Assembly: GCF_964340395.1 (NCBI RefSeq)
Contig: NC_135551.1
Span: forward strand, 32,138,455-32,202,454
Length of the DNA: 64,000 nt
From: Glandiceps talaboti
Lineage: Eukaryota > Hemichordata > Enteropneusta > Spengelidae
Reading direction: 5' to 3'
The position numbers and the translations under genes were made by a program. Numbering within the stretch: the first letter of the stretch is position 1; each line of letters begins with the position of its first letter. The notes under the pieces were generated by a model. It did not search any database. It saw only the letters and a list, made by a program, of their open reading frames with translations, and was not told the origin of the DNA. Positions 37,693 through 50,619 of this stretch are shown piece after piece.

Positions 37693-37796
37693 AATTGAAT
37701 GAATGAATGAATGAATGAATGAATGAATGAATGAATGAATGAATGAATGAATAAATGAATGAATGAATGAATGAATGAAAGAATGAAAGAATGAAA
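37693..37796. repeat. (GAAT)n microsatellite
   Basis: About 25 tgaa units with a few taaa and gaaa variants near the end. A TA/CATA-rich stretch follows at 37,889-37,950. Confidence 0.95.
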
Positions 37797-37950
37797 GCAA
37801 GGTTCTTTTTCATATTGTTGTTAATCTAAACTAAACATGGATATTTTGCATACAGAATTGAAATTTTAAAAAAGATAAAATAAGTAAATTATATATAAAT
37901 ATATATACATACATATATACATATACATATACATATATATATACATACAA

Positions 37951-40240
37951 TCATAACAATTAACATTGGATGATCTACAAAAATATTCTTGTGGTTCAAA
38001 ATGATAAAGATAGGTTTCTTGTTATACATTGGTGAGATGTCAAATAAACAGAGGGACACATTGCCTGTCAGTATTATGCTAAATGTGTAAATGACAGTAG
38101 CTTTAAAAAGATTACTTTTTTAAATAGATGCAAGCTAGTAGGCTGTTGACTGGTTAAGTCATAGTAATAGAATACACATACAAGCTTTGACTGGGTTCTA
38201 TCAATGAAATGTCTAGTTGTATTGTTCTGTTATTGTTGTAAACAGAGGATGTTGACACTGTGGTTGTTAGGTACATGAATAACAACATGGGAATTTTGTT
38301 ATGATTTAATGTTTTTAAAGTATTCATTTCACAACTAGTTTAATGGGTTTACATTTGATGGTATTGCAAAGTATCTAAGTAACAAAAGCGATGTTCACTT
38401 GTTTGTGGACATCATGGCACTTAATAGGACCCTTTAGTGACCTTGAATGACTTACATGTATTGATGGCCATAAAAACAGAGGACACAAATCAATAAATTG
38501 ACAGTTAAAGGATAAATTGATAAACCTCGCCATGAATGTTGGCTTTTCCATATAAACTTGGCATGAATGCTGACTTTTCCAGACAGAGGCAGTAATTTTG
38601 ATATGGTTTTTAGTCCCCAAGTAATACCAAAGGGGGAAATCTGGTAAAGTTTGCCTTTTTCCTATACTTAGTATTGAACACATGTTTGGAGGAATAATCA
38701 CACAAATTTTGTAAAAAAAATACATTACAAGGTTTACTGCATACAACATACAGACACGTGCACACACAACACAACAACATGTTTTGTACAAGTGATCACC
38801 CATGAATACATTATTAAAAGCATGTGTTTGTCACATGTCTTTTATGTAACACGTAAGTAACACAGTTTTTATTTATATGGCGATAAGACTATCCAAAATC
38901 TACCATTCCAAGGCTTTCATGTGACATTATCTTCCACAAGGAAATATATTGAGATAATTCCAATACACTCATTAATTTAAAAAAGTACTGTAACAACTCT
39001 GAAAGTACTTATTTGTTCTCACTTTTTCTGATATAAACAAACTGTATACAAGCTTACTGTAGTAACTAAACTATGAATACTCACCCAAATGTATTTAACA
39101 AATCCAAACTTTAGAATTCAAAATCCACACCAATAGCTTCACTGTGAAAATCAGTTTCTACTTTGTTATTAGTAACTAAAACATTGACTTGCATGGAGCA
39201 GATGAAGAAATCAGTACATTACAAAGTGGTATACTACTGTGATATTTTAGAAGTGTTACCTCTGTACAGACGGGCAGTGTTCTGATCCAACAGATGTAAA
39301 CAAACCCCATGTGACCACAGTAACATGGGCTCCATGGTTAGCATGGCTCAATACTTTTACACTATTCCTCATTGTTCTCCAGGAAACATTATCACCTAAT
39401 TTTTTGGCTTCTTTCCAACTTCTACCACTTTTCCTCAAAGTGACAAAACCAACACAAAGGAATATGCTAACAACTTTGGACTTTATTTTGAATGTAACGG
39501 GAGGGAAAACACATCAATAGCTAACAAATAGAAAACAACCTGGCAGACATTGTTCCTTTTCATTTTTATGGCATTTTTTACCCTCTTTAGTGTACAACTT
39601 GCAAATTTTCATCACTAATATTGTTAACTGCCCAAAAAAAAAAAAAAAAAAATTTTCATAACTTTTTTAGGAGTCATTTGCTATACTTCAAAATAAGTAT
39701 CAAATCACTGCTCCTCTTTGATGTCTGTTCATACCCATATTTTTAGATATTTGTTACAACCCTACTTTTCAGTGGTGGACTTGTCCATTTTGTAATGAAT
39801 TAGGGGTGGACAAGTTGACACAACTGACTGCCTATAATAATTTTGACTTGAAATTATGCCAAAATTGCCAGTGTTCTAAATATACACCATACTTCTTTAC
39901 AACTAACTTCATATACAATGTACAAAGATCACCACCTTTGTGGTTTAGAGGGCACACCTGAAGGTTGTTTTGACATTTAGATGTTTATTGCACAGATTAA
40001 CCTCAATACCTTTCTGTATGTACCATCCTATTTCCGCCCAAACCATTGGAATACAAATTTATCATTTTCCATAAGTTTTTGGCATATCACAATACAATTT
40101 TGTGCTTCATGTATGGAGCTGAATCAGATACTTTCCTATCCTGCCAAATGTTGACTGGAAAGAAATCATGTTAACAGAAATCTCATAAAATTGACAAGAT
40201 GAAGGACAACAGGATGAATGATAACAAGTTGACCAAATTA
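37951..40240. other. AT-rich stretch; A19-type run at 39,632
   Basis: It contains a run of about 19 A (39,632-39,651). A 60-codon minus-strand ORF at 39,256-39,438 ends in a donor-like AG|GTAACA, but its splice phase does not fit the SASH1-like gene and no family was recognised. Confidence 0.5.
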
Positions 40241-40409
40241 GATTGTATGTAGATATATAGGTCACTCTAAAAGAAAGATGTAAACACAGTAGTTTCCCAT
40301 CATGCACTGCTCTGGCTAGTTGTAGAATTGTATGTAGATATATAGGTCACCCTAAAAGAAAGATGTAAACAGTCACAGTAGTTTCCCATCATGCACTGCT
40401 CTGGCTAGG
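40241..40409. repeat. ~85-bp tandem duplication
   Basis: Two copies of (g/a)attgtatgtagatatata then ggtcac-tctaaaagaaag ... catcatgcactgctctggctag, with a 3-4 base insertion in the second (acagtcacag). Confidence 0.9.
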
Positions 40410-40975
40410 CAACAACTTTCAGAGTAATCACTTCTCAAACTTCAGTATTTCAATTTCCTGTGCGTAAAATATGTTGTATTGAAATGGACACGTTTCACTT
40501 TCTTGAAATACTTAACATGTACATGAAACACATGAATTGTGATAATCACATGGTTCACAGTACAAGTCATCATTTAATATGAAAAAGGTAATGCATGTAA
40601 TTGGGTACTGCCTGCATGACTTCAATACCAAGTTAGTAACGTGAGAAAATCTGTTATCGACATCTTTATAGCTATCAAACACATACATAAAGTGAGTGAT
40701 TTTAAATCATCCTGCAGACAATTGACAGTGTTTAGATGTTATATTTTCATTTTTTAGTGACACTTACAGTGACTGTTACTAATTCCACTGTTTGCTTCAG
40801 AGATCTTAAATTCAAATATGACCCTCTGTTAGATGAAAAGTGTTTGAATTTAAATGAAATGTACCAACAAAATGGTCCAGTTTACTGTCACTAGGAGACT
40901 TTCTTAAGGTGGTGCAATATTATCGAGCAACGACTTAATTTCTTTCCTTCCATCAATTAATACATCTTGTTATTT

Positions 40976-41378
40976 ATTGACCACTAGCTCCCCTAGGAGA
41001 GCATTTGTTAGTACACTGAAATGACTTGGTTGACTTGGCTATTAGCTCCCCTAGCAGTGTGTTCATTAGTACAGGAAAATGACTTGGTGGACTATTGACC
41101 ACTATCTCCCCTAGGAGTGCATTCATTAGTACGTCTACTGAAATGACTTGGTTGACTTGGCCATTAGCTCCCCTAGGTATGTGTTCGTTAGTACAGGAAA
41201 ATGACTTGGTGGAATATTGACGACTAGCTCCCCTAGGAGTGCATTCATTAGTACACTGAAATGACTTGGTCATTAGCTCCCCTAGGCGTGTGTTCATTAG
41301 TACAGGGAAATGACTTGGTGGACAATTGACTACTAGCTCCCCTAGGAGGGTGTTCATTAGTACAGGGAAATACCTTGG
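40976..41378. repeat. ~60-bp minisatellite with CCCCTAGG core, seven copies
   Basis: Each copy has agctcccctagg then (a/c)gtg-(t/c)-attcattagtaca and aaatgacttggt. Two versions alternate (ttgacttggccattagc and ggactattgaccactagc), giving a ~120-bp higher-order unit. The open minus frame is a repeat product. Confidence 0.9.
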
Positions 41379-41599
41379 TTGACACTGTTGTCAGTGTTTT
41401 CATTTGTGAATCAAATTAGTTTATAAAATAAATATCATTTTCCCACTACACAAACTTCACAATGCCTAGCGAAACCACAGGATAAACATTGGGGATTGGA
41501 AGTCTAGTTTATACAACCTAACAAACCTCCCACCCCAGAACACAAAACAGAAGAAACCCAAATGCATGTTAGGAATATTGATTAATGAAAATAGTCTTT

Positions 41600-42155
41600 A
41601 TGAAAATCATCATTTTCAAATTCCTAACAGAGACTTTTGACTATGAAAGACAAATACACTATTAAACAGTCATTATCAAATTCCTAACATAGACTTTTGA
41701 CTATGACAGACAAATATTAAAGTCATTTTTTAATTCCTAACAGAGACTTTTGACTATGAAAGACAAATATTAAAGCCATTTTTTAATTACTAACAGAGAC
41801 TTTTGACTATGAAAGACAAGTATTAAACAGTCATTTTTTAATTACTAACAGAGACTTTTGACTAAGAAAGACAAATACACTATTAAAGTCATTTTTTAAT
41901 TCCTAACATAGACTTTTGACTATGAAATACAAATACACTATTAAACAGTCATTTTTTAATTACTAACATAGACTTTTGACTATGAAAGACAAATACACTA
42001 TTAAAGTCATTTTTTAATTCCTAACAGAGACTTTTGACTATGAAAGACAAGTATTAAACAGTCATTTTTTAATTACTAACATAGACTTTTGACTATGAAA
42101 GACAAATACACTATTAAAGTCATTTTTTAATTCCTAACAGAGACGTTTGACTATT
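41600..42155. repeat. ~52-64-bp minisatellite, ten copies
   Basis: The core is ttcctaacagagacttttga then ctatgaaagacaaatacactattaaacagtcattttttaa. Length variants differ by presence of tacacta and of cag before tcatt. Copies are highly similar. Confidence 0.9.
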
Positions 42156-42619
42156 AAACATTTATAATAGATTCATATTCAATTCAATATTTATTTTTTC
42201 ACATACTAAGTTCTCATCAACAGTTCAATTTGACTATAAATCATGATAAATGAATCTCTACTTTCACCAATCAATATTATCAATTATTCTACTCTCAAAA
42301 TAATACTAGCATAAAATAGTGTAAGCTGTTTATTTATCCCTTAAAAGCAATTTACACACAATAAATGATTGATTTACACAAAAAGGTTATGTCCTTCAAA
42401 ATATTGATCCAACCAAACTAACTGATTCTGTCAATTTGTGTATAAACTGTTTTGTACTGCTATAAAATTATTATGTAATTCATTGTAACTGAGTAACAAT
42501 ACAATAACTTTACTGGCTGTAGACATGTATTTGTCCATTTTTGTCCATTAAATAATTATTGGCCAAAGTATTCTGGCCATCCTAAAATAAAGGTACGTTG
42601 TATGTCTTAAGAGTGTATG

Positions 42620-42705
42620 TTTTAAATGGTTAATATCATGAAGATATTATATGCTTCGTATCATGAAGATATTATATGGTTAATATCATGAAGATATTAT
42701 ATGGT
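42620..42705. repeat. 25-bp tandem triplication
   Basis: Three copies of tatcatgaagatattatatg separated by gttaa or cttcg. Confidence 0.85.
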
Positions 42706-42976
42706 ACAAAAGAAATCAATCTCACACATCTACAGATCATGATTTTTCTGCTGGTGTAGGCATCAGCAAATCAAGCAATGCATGTTACATGTTATACTGT
42801 TGGTGTGTTGCCACATTGCATAAAGGCCTGTCTGTGTGCAGATTTTTAACAGAAAAAACTCCACAGTTTTCAGGTTTTAACAATAATAATATATTTATTT
42901 TACATTATGATTGGGGATAGAAAATCCATTACAAGATTATTTCAAGATGAGATAAATGAGACAAGCAAAATATATG

Positions 42977-43322
42977 TGTGGATGGATGGATGGATGGATG
43001 GATGGATGGATGGATACATGGATGGATGGATGGATGGGTGGATGGATGGATGGGTGGGATGGATGAGTGGGTGGGTAGGTGGATGGATGGATGAATGGGT
43101 GGGATGGCTGAGTTGGTGGATGGATGGATGGATGGATGGATCATCAGGATGGATGGATGAATGGATGAGTTGGTGGGTAGGTGGATGGATGGATGGATGG
43201 ATGGATGGATGGATGAATGGGTGGGATGGATGAGTTGGTGGGTAGGTGGATGGATGGATGGATGAATGGGTGGGATGGATGAGTGGGTGGGTGGGTAGAT
43301 GGATGGATGGATGGATAGATAG
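42977..43322. repeat. (GGAT)n-based array
   Basis: ggat tetramers with gggt and gagt variants, organised into a longer ~70-110-bp pattern (gatgaatgggtgggatggct...). Long ORFs on both strands (WMDG and HPSI repeats) are repeat products. Confidence 0.95.
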
Positions 43323-45000
43323 ATTATATGCATTACTTATGTAGTTTACCTGCATTGTGGGAATGCTAAACAACATTTTTTCTGTTAGTGGCTTTTCCTT
43401 CTACATCATGTGATACAGGCTTCCGTTATTAATTTAAGTAGCCTTTCCATTAGACTGTGTTCTATTAATTGGTACATAAATCACTATCCTCTCTGTGAAT
43501 GGCTAACTATGTGAAGTTCAATGCCCCAAACTTAACGGCATTATTTTGCAATATCCAAATATACAGGTAGTGACATTGTTTGACGTATACAGACAACTTG
43601 TCAATTTATTATCTAAGTCCAATGACAAAGTGGACAGTTTGATAAATTACCAACGATTTCAAGTATATGTCATAAGTATGGTGGGAAGACCTCAGTGAAA
43701 TGCCTCATGAATACAGGTAGATTTTACTGATAACTGGCACTAAATTTTTATCTTGACAAATTGTTAGTATTCAAATATACCGGTAGTCATTTTAAGTTAT
43801 TATTGATACAAGATATAAGAATATGAATTTCAGAATGAAATGGACATTATTTCTAACTAAATTTTAATAATTGAATTAATATAAACATTATAAACTGATA
43901 GCCTAATTCCAAGTATATTTTAATAGTTGTAAATGTAATAAAGTATGCATATTAAATGTGATTCTTTCACAAATTTAATAGCTAATTTTTTGTGATTTTT
44001 ATATTTTTGGAGTGAAACATTCTGCATATATCACTCATCATAACTATGACTCTTTCACAAATCATGGTTGATTAATAATACCATTATAGTTTGAATTTAC
44101 TGGAGATTTTCTAACCCGAATGCCTCTTTAATGTCAAAATTTCTTCTAACCTGCACTCATATAACTTTGGCTTTTAAACTCTACATCTAGCCAGCAATGT
44201 TTCCAACATAAATGTGATGGCATCTAAAATCTCCTAATAGCTGAGGACTGATATAAATAGTTAATGTCTTTGTTTATGTAGGTATATAGACAGCAGACTA
44301 CAGTCTCTATAAAAAAAGACAGAAAACGTTGCACACAACTATTTACAATGCTACTGCTGTAAGTCATTGGATTCTACTTGATATTGTACTGACACAATGA
44401 TCAAGTACTGTCCTGAAGGGTTTAGTCTGTAGTCATGAATTCACAATCATGTTGCCAGCCACAAAACACCATCAGTTTATTCCACTGTACATGTAAAGAT
44501 ATCTGTACATCTACAATTGATGGGTTAATACTGTGTTAGTGAACTATGTATTTGACCTTTGTCCGAGGTCATGTTTGTACTGTCTGTTTATAAGCAGGAT
44601 ATCTTTAAAAGCACTTTCAGGAAAGACTGCTTACATTGTGAGATGTAATGACTAATTCTTCAGGTTGTGTTGAAGATGCAATCTGGAGCTAGATTTTAAG
44701 CAAAGATTCAATTACACCATGGCATTATAACACTACCAGCAACTATTCAGCCCCAACTCTTGAGGGCACACTTCTTTGATTGTTGTTTGTATGTAGTTAT
44801 GTGTGTGGTTATATCCCCCCCCCCCAGCTGAAGTATTGCTGGAGGTAATATGTGCTCTACTGAGTTCTTGCTAGTAGTAATTTCAATGTTTGCTATGGTT
44901 TTGGAATACTGATAACATAGATGGACTAAAACTGCTGTGTTGTGGAGAACTAAGTTATACGAGCCAGGATAAATTACTCTTGAAAACTGGGTTGTATGAC
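43323..45000. other. AT-rich stretch, no recognised genes
   Basis: A run of 12 C lies at about 44,815-44,826. Nothing else recognised. Confidence 0.5.
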
Positions 45001-45041
45001 CAAATGAATGAATGAATGAATGAATGAATGAATGAATGAAT
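45001..45041. repeat. (GAAT)n microsatellite
   Basis: About ten gaat units followed by tgtgttttattactttagag. The arrangement could mark a retroposon end, but no body was recognised. Confidence 0.9.
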
Positions 45042-45289
45042 GTGTTTTATTACTTTAGAGGGCGGACTCTGTCATTTAATTAACTTTTGGGTTTATAATT
45101 ACTAGCTTGCCATAACAAGGTGTTTCCATGGATATCCTCGTATGATATACACTAGCTGTACCTTCATAACTAAGTGTACAATGTACTAATGAAAGTAAGT
45201 ACTGATACATTATTATGTAACAATTATCATTATACCATGCACATGCCAAGTTGAACCAAAAAATATGGAATTAATACTTTGCTTATGCT

Positions 45290-46150
45290 ACTTCATGACA
45301 ACATGCATCGACATGTATGTCACGACATGCATCTATGTCACAACAACATGCATCTATGTCACGACAACATGCATCTACATCTATGTTACGACAACATGCA
45401 TCTATGTCACAACAACATGCATCTATGTCACGACAACATGCATCTATGTCACAACAACATGCATCGACATGTATGTCACAACAACATGCATCTATGTCAC
45501 AATGTGCATTGACATGTATGTCATGACAACATGCATCTATGTCATGATAATGATCTATGTGTATGTCACGACAACATGCATCTATGTCATGATAATGTGC
45601 ATCTATGTCATGATAATGTGCATCTATGTCATGACAACATGCATCTATGTCATGATAATGTGCATCTATGTCATGATAATGTGCATCTATGTCATGATAA
45701 TGTGCATCTATGTCATGATAATGTGCATCTATGTCATGATAATGTGCATCTATGTCATGATAATGTGCATCTATGTCATGATAATGTGCATCTATGTCAT
45801 GATAATGTGCATCTATGTCATGACAACATGCATCTATGTCATGATAATGATCTATGTGTATGTCACGACAACATGCATCTATGTCATGATAATGTGCATC
45901 TATGTCATGATAATGTGCATCGACATGTATGTCACGACAACATGCATCTATGTCACGACAACATGCATCTATGTCATGATAATGTGCATCGACATGTATG
46001 TCACGACAACATGCATCTATGTCACGACAACATGCATCTATGTCATGATAATGTGCATCGACATGTATGTCACGACAACATGCATCTATGTCATAATAAT
46101 GTGCATCGACATGTATGTCACGACAACATGCATCTATGTCATGATAATGT
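45290..46150. repeat. 21-bp minisatellite, about 40 copies, two alternating types
   Basis: Type A is acgacaacatgcatctatgt-c and type B atgataatgtgcatctatgt-c. A third variant (gcatcgacatgtatgtcac) occurs at intervals. The middle of the array is a long run of type B, and both ends mix A, B and the variant, giving a higher-order layout. Many units contain palindromes (atgcat, acatgt). The 320-codon ORF spanning it exists because 21 is a multiple of three. Confidence 0.95.
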
Positions 46151-46682
46151 GTTCAAAATATGAGTCAAAACATCCAAAATTGCCATTACTTTCCCCATTT
46201 TTTTTTTTATTTCTGGTGCTGGTATAATTATGTTATTCTCCAATATTTTTCTTCATTCAGCCACAAAATACTCATGACCTAAGGGTTTTGTCACCATGCG
46301 ACCTGTAGTAACAGAGCCTTCTTAGGTCATTTGTATTTTCTTTGGTTGAACAAAGAAAAGAAATTTGGGAATAACATAATATCACCAGCTAAGCACATAC
46401 CTGAATGCAAGTTGTGACTTTAATCCTCTTTCTACCAGGGGGATATTGTTTGTACATAAACAACTACAACTACAACTTGGGAAAAAGGAATCCTCATTTC
46501 TCTGCACATTACTTCTCACCTACTTTTGACAAAATGTCTTCCACTATACTTGGTAGTACTGGCCAAAAATTGCGAAATGGCAAACATAAAACAACTTACT
46601 ACAAATTATGAAAATTTCTACTCACACAGTCGAACAATTTCTTGCCAAATTTTTACCATCATCTCATCAGCATCACTGGAGT

Positions 46683-46793
46683 ACACTACAATAGGCTATT
46701 GTCAGGTGAGATGCTGATGACATGTCAGTCTTTAATAATTGGAATATACTACAATAGGCTATTGTCAGGTGAGATGCTGATGACATGTCAGTC
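46683..46793. repeat. 47-bp direct duplication
   Basis: Two copies of actacaataggctattgtca then ggtgagatgctgatgacatgtcagtc, separated by about 16 bp. Confidence 0.9.
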
Positions 46794-47130
46794 AAAATTA
46801 GGGATTTAGGATTTGTTTCAAGGAAAGAAAATTAAACTCTGTGAATAGAAATTTTCCTCAGTAACTATGAAAGCAAGAGTTATGAACATTCATTCATTGT
46901 CAGTCTCACACAAAACAATTTGTTGTACAGGTTGGAGACAAACATTCACTAGACACTATTCCACTTTTTTATACTTTTATTACAAAAAAAGTAATTCCTC
47001 CTGTCACCCCATCCTTTCATTATTTGCACATTAATGATAAATGTACATTTACTAATCATAATCATCTTCATTAATTACTGGTTAATTAATTTCCTCTCTA
47101 ACAAATCGCTGTTGTCCAAACTGAATGATA

Positions 47131-47510
47131 AATGATGTGAGTAGGTGTATCAACCCAGAAACTGAGTAATATCACAGTCAAATAAATGATGTGAGTAGGT
47201 GTATCAACACAGAAACTGAGTAATATCGCAGTCAAATAAATGATGTGAGTAGGTGTATCAACACAGAAACTGAGTAATATTGTAGTCAAATAAATGATGT
47301 GAGTAGGTGTATCAACACAGAAACTGAGTAATATTGCAGTCAAATAAATGATGTGAGTAGGTGTATCAACACAGAAACTGAGTAATATTGTAGTCAAATA
47401 AATGATGTGAGTAGGTGTATCAACACAGAAACTGAGTAATATTGTAGTCAAATAAATGATGTGAGTAGGTGTATCAACACAGAAACTGAGTAATATTGCA
47501 GTCAAATAAG
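47131..47510. repeat. 54-bp minisatellite, seven copies
   Basis: The unit is aaataaatgatgtgagtagg then tgtatcaacacagaaactgagtaatattgcagtc. Variants are tgcagt/tgtagt/cgcagt. Again a multiple of three and open on minus. Confidence 0.95.
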
Positions 47511-48157
47511 AAGTATACAAATAATGATTTATGATTTGTTAGATGGAAAAAATAATAAAGTACATCATGGTTATAAAATTTCAATTAATTAACTCAGGGG
47601 ACCTATGGTTCATTGACTTTCTCTATTCCAATTAATACATTCTCATACTATCCCCTTAATTGGTATACAAATCTTGCATGTATTATGAGACGTGGCATAA
47701 TTAACCAGTAGTATGAAACCTTGCAAGATTTTTTGTTTTACTATTCATTATTCTTTTCAAATTTCTCTTTAATGTAGAATGTGCCTTGGAAATAAACACT
47801 TTAAACTTTAGCTGTTACTTTGTTCAAGAAAAACTTCAATATATTCTCACTTACAAATCTGGGTTCACGTACTAATTTTTGAATTATTTCAAAATGATAA
47901 AAATGTTGTCATTTTAAAATTCACTATGGCCTCTGAATATTATTACGCTAACTCTTTTGGGGAAAGGACTGACAATTTCCTTGAAAGCAAAACCAGTGAA
48001 CCTCCAAATTTCTGTCATACCTTCAAAAGGACCAGAAACAAGCTTTCATTTGGCAAAGTTTGGTCAGAATTGAAAAATTTTGATTTCAGGGAATGGGTGC
48101 GGACCAAAAAATCAATTTGACTGAATTTATTGTACCATATTATGGGTACAACTACAC

Positions 48158-48292
48158 AAATAAGTTTCTCACTTCAAGATGTACAAATAAGTTTCTCACT
48201 TCAAGATGTACAAATAAGTTTCTCACTTCAAGATGTACAAATAAGTTTCTCACTTCAAGATGTACAAATAAGTTTCTCACTTCAAGATGTAC
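48158..48292. repeat. 27-bp minisatellite, five copies
   Basis: The unit is acaaataagtttctcacttc then aagatgt, five near-perfect copies. Confidence 0.95.
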
Positions 48293-49184
48293 AATATAAC
48301 AAGCAAGTCATTATATTTAACAAACTATTGTCAAAAAATTCCAGTTACAGCCAGTACAGCTTTAATGTGTCCTTTTACAAATATGCAATATGAAAAAACA
48401 TGTTGTAATGTAGATGTCTATAGGGTTGATGTTGAGGCAAATAGCAAAGGTGACAGACTAGTGTGAGCCAATAGATATCTGATATATAAAAACACATATC
48501 AGATAAAAATCTTACTCAAACAACTCCTTTAAAATTCAACATCCTCTGGAGATAGTACATCTCTTTTTTTGTGCTATCACAGCGATGTTATTCTATTATC
48601 CTATCTATCCCCATCTCAGCATGGTGTGTCTGTCAAGCTCTATGGTTATAGCGCCCTCAATTGGTGATATATGGAAAGGTGTACACTTTGGCAAGGGTTT
48701 TTATCCTGTTAAATGGAAGATTTACCATTGAAAACCAGTTTCTCAGAATTTTATGTAACAATATAGCAGAGTGTTGTTCTCAAAATCTACTCTGACTTGT
48801 CATGGATTCATTGTGAATCATGTTTTATGCAAAAAGAGATTTGGTCTCTGTACCAAACCTTGCATACAAAGTATCATATTGCAATTTTTAGAATATTTTT
48901 TTCTGGTACTTCTAAATGAGTTCATTCAATTAAACTCTTTACTGAACCTTTTCTCAGTCAAGTATTTTCCCATCATGGATTCTAAAACAAAATTCTTGTA
49001 TACTCATACATACACATGTAACTTATTAAATACCTCAGTTCTGATTAGGAATAAAATCTAGATGGGAAAAACAGTTGTTTAGTGCGAACTATGGAAAAAG
49101 GTGATCCAGAGAAAAAGAATGACCGTGATATGTAGTCCTTATGGTTCCAATGATAAGATAACGCATTATAATATGAAAACCGGA

Positions 49185-49482
49185 GAATTCCTGGCTCCAA
49201 TGATAACATAACACATACAACTTTTTAATATATATGAATTCCTGGCTCCAATGATAACATAACACATACAACTTATATATGAATTCCTGGCTCCAATGAT
49301 AACATAACACATACAACTTATATATGAATTCCTGGCTCCAATGATATAACATACCACATACAACTTATATAAGAATTCCTGGCTCCAATGATATAACATA
49401 CCACATACAACTTACATGTATATATGAATTCCTGGCTCCAATGATAACATAACACATACAACTTATATAAGAATTCCTGGCC
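49185..49482. repeat. ~47-bp minisatellite, six to seven copies
   Basis: The unit is gaattcctggctccaatgat then aacataacacatacaacttatatat, with length changes in the AT-rich end. Confidence 0.92.
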
Positions 49483-50460
49483 TTTATAAATTTGGATAGG
49501 AAGCAGAGCAATCATGAATACACATTTCATTTCCTAATAAAAATGGGTCAGAAATTGTCAAACATGCTAGTTTCTATATTTGAACATAATGTGTATTAGG
49601 GCAATCATTTACAGGTCACAGAACAGATTTGAGAATTACACAAGCTTGAATGTAAAATGACAAAAACAACAGACATGGCACCATAAGGAATTTTATAAAA
49701 ACACTGAAATGTAAACACTGTTGGATTGATTTGTAGGAAGAGAGAATTAGATTGATATTGAATGAGTAAAAATTGAAAGTAGGTCGGATGATTGATCCTC
49801 ATATCATTTCAACTTCTTTATCTGTAGTATATAAATGTGGAATTTGATCCTGTTATTATTTATTCATAACTAAACCATTTGGAATATTGCTCAATACAGT
49901 TATGCATGGATATATAGCTTTCATCATTGCGGCACATAACACTCAATACAGTTATGTACCATATAGAGCTTTTATCATTGCGGCATATAGTTAGTACCCA
50001 GTCATGCATGGATAGAAACCACAGAGACACTGAGACAGTTGGTAGCTCCTGTTTGCTATCATGTTCATGCGTATAATAAACATATCTCAGCATGATTTTG
50101 TAGACTTCAGTTTAGTCTGTTTGACAGTTACCAACAGTTTGTACTTGAGTATAGTTTTGTATCATACCACCTATAACTATTAATTACCACCTATAACTAT
50201 TAATTGCTGATGATAAAACCCCAGTGTTTTTCATCCATACTATTTTGACTTCTGTCTTTTAAGGGGCACGGTCAAGTTCTGCATGTTTTTTCTATGTTTA
50301 TCATTGTTTCAGTTGAAGTACAATTGTATTAGTTAATAATAACAACATATTAATTCAAGATGCACTCACACATCATGAAAATAATGGAGTACATTGTTTT
50401 TATGCCAGATGTGTTTCTTGTAAGTGGGGAGCTGGGGAAGAATTGGGGCCATGGAAAAAA
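49483..50460. other. AT-rich stretch with small duplications
   Basis: A ~55-bp imperfect duplication (tatagctttcatcattgcgg then cacataacactcaatacagttatg) lies at 49,893-49,990, and an 18-bp duplication (accacctataactattaatt) at 50,167-50,203. Nothing else. Confidence 0.6.
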
Positions 50461-50464
50461 TTGA

Positions 50465-50611
50465 GGGGGGGGGGGGGGGGGGGAGTTGGTAGGCGTGAAA
50501 TTCTGATGGTCTGAAAGAGGGGGCCCCAAAATATTTTGCTCAATATTTGAACCAAATTAAACCTGTGACATTTTGTTTGAGCAAAATACTCACCCCCCCC
50601 CCCCCCCCCCC
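50465..50611. repeat. G19 ... C19 inverted homopolymer pair with inner inverted repeat
   Basis: A run of 19 G (50,465-50,483) and a run of 19 C (50,593-50,611) lie 109 bp apart. Between them attttgctcaa (50,533-50,543) and ttgagcaaaat (50,577-50,587) form an 11-12-bp inverted repeat. Exact homopolymer lengths may be assembly-limited. Confidence 0.85.
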
Positions 50612-50619
50612 AGTACATT

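Noticed and set aside
39256-39438. Possible exon (EAKKLGDNVSWRTMRNSVKV) with donor-like AG|GTAACA
   Set aside because: The outgoing phase does not fit exon a of the SASH1-like gene and no family was recognised; the acceptor is uncertain.
42907-43376. Trp-Met-Asp-Gly and His-Pro-Ser-Ile repeat ORFs
   Set aside because: Products of a GGAT microsatellite-derived array on both strands.
45265-46227. 320-codon plus-strand ORF
   Set aside because: It is wholly a 21-bp minisatellite, open in more than one frame; no start context, domain or splice support.
47926-48120. 64-codon plus-strand ORF (ERTDNFLESKTSEPP...)
   Set aside because: Looks like a non-coding dispersed repeat (accagaaacaagctttcatt...); not supported as a gene.
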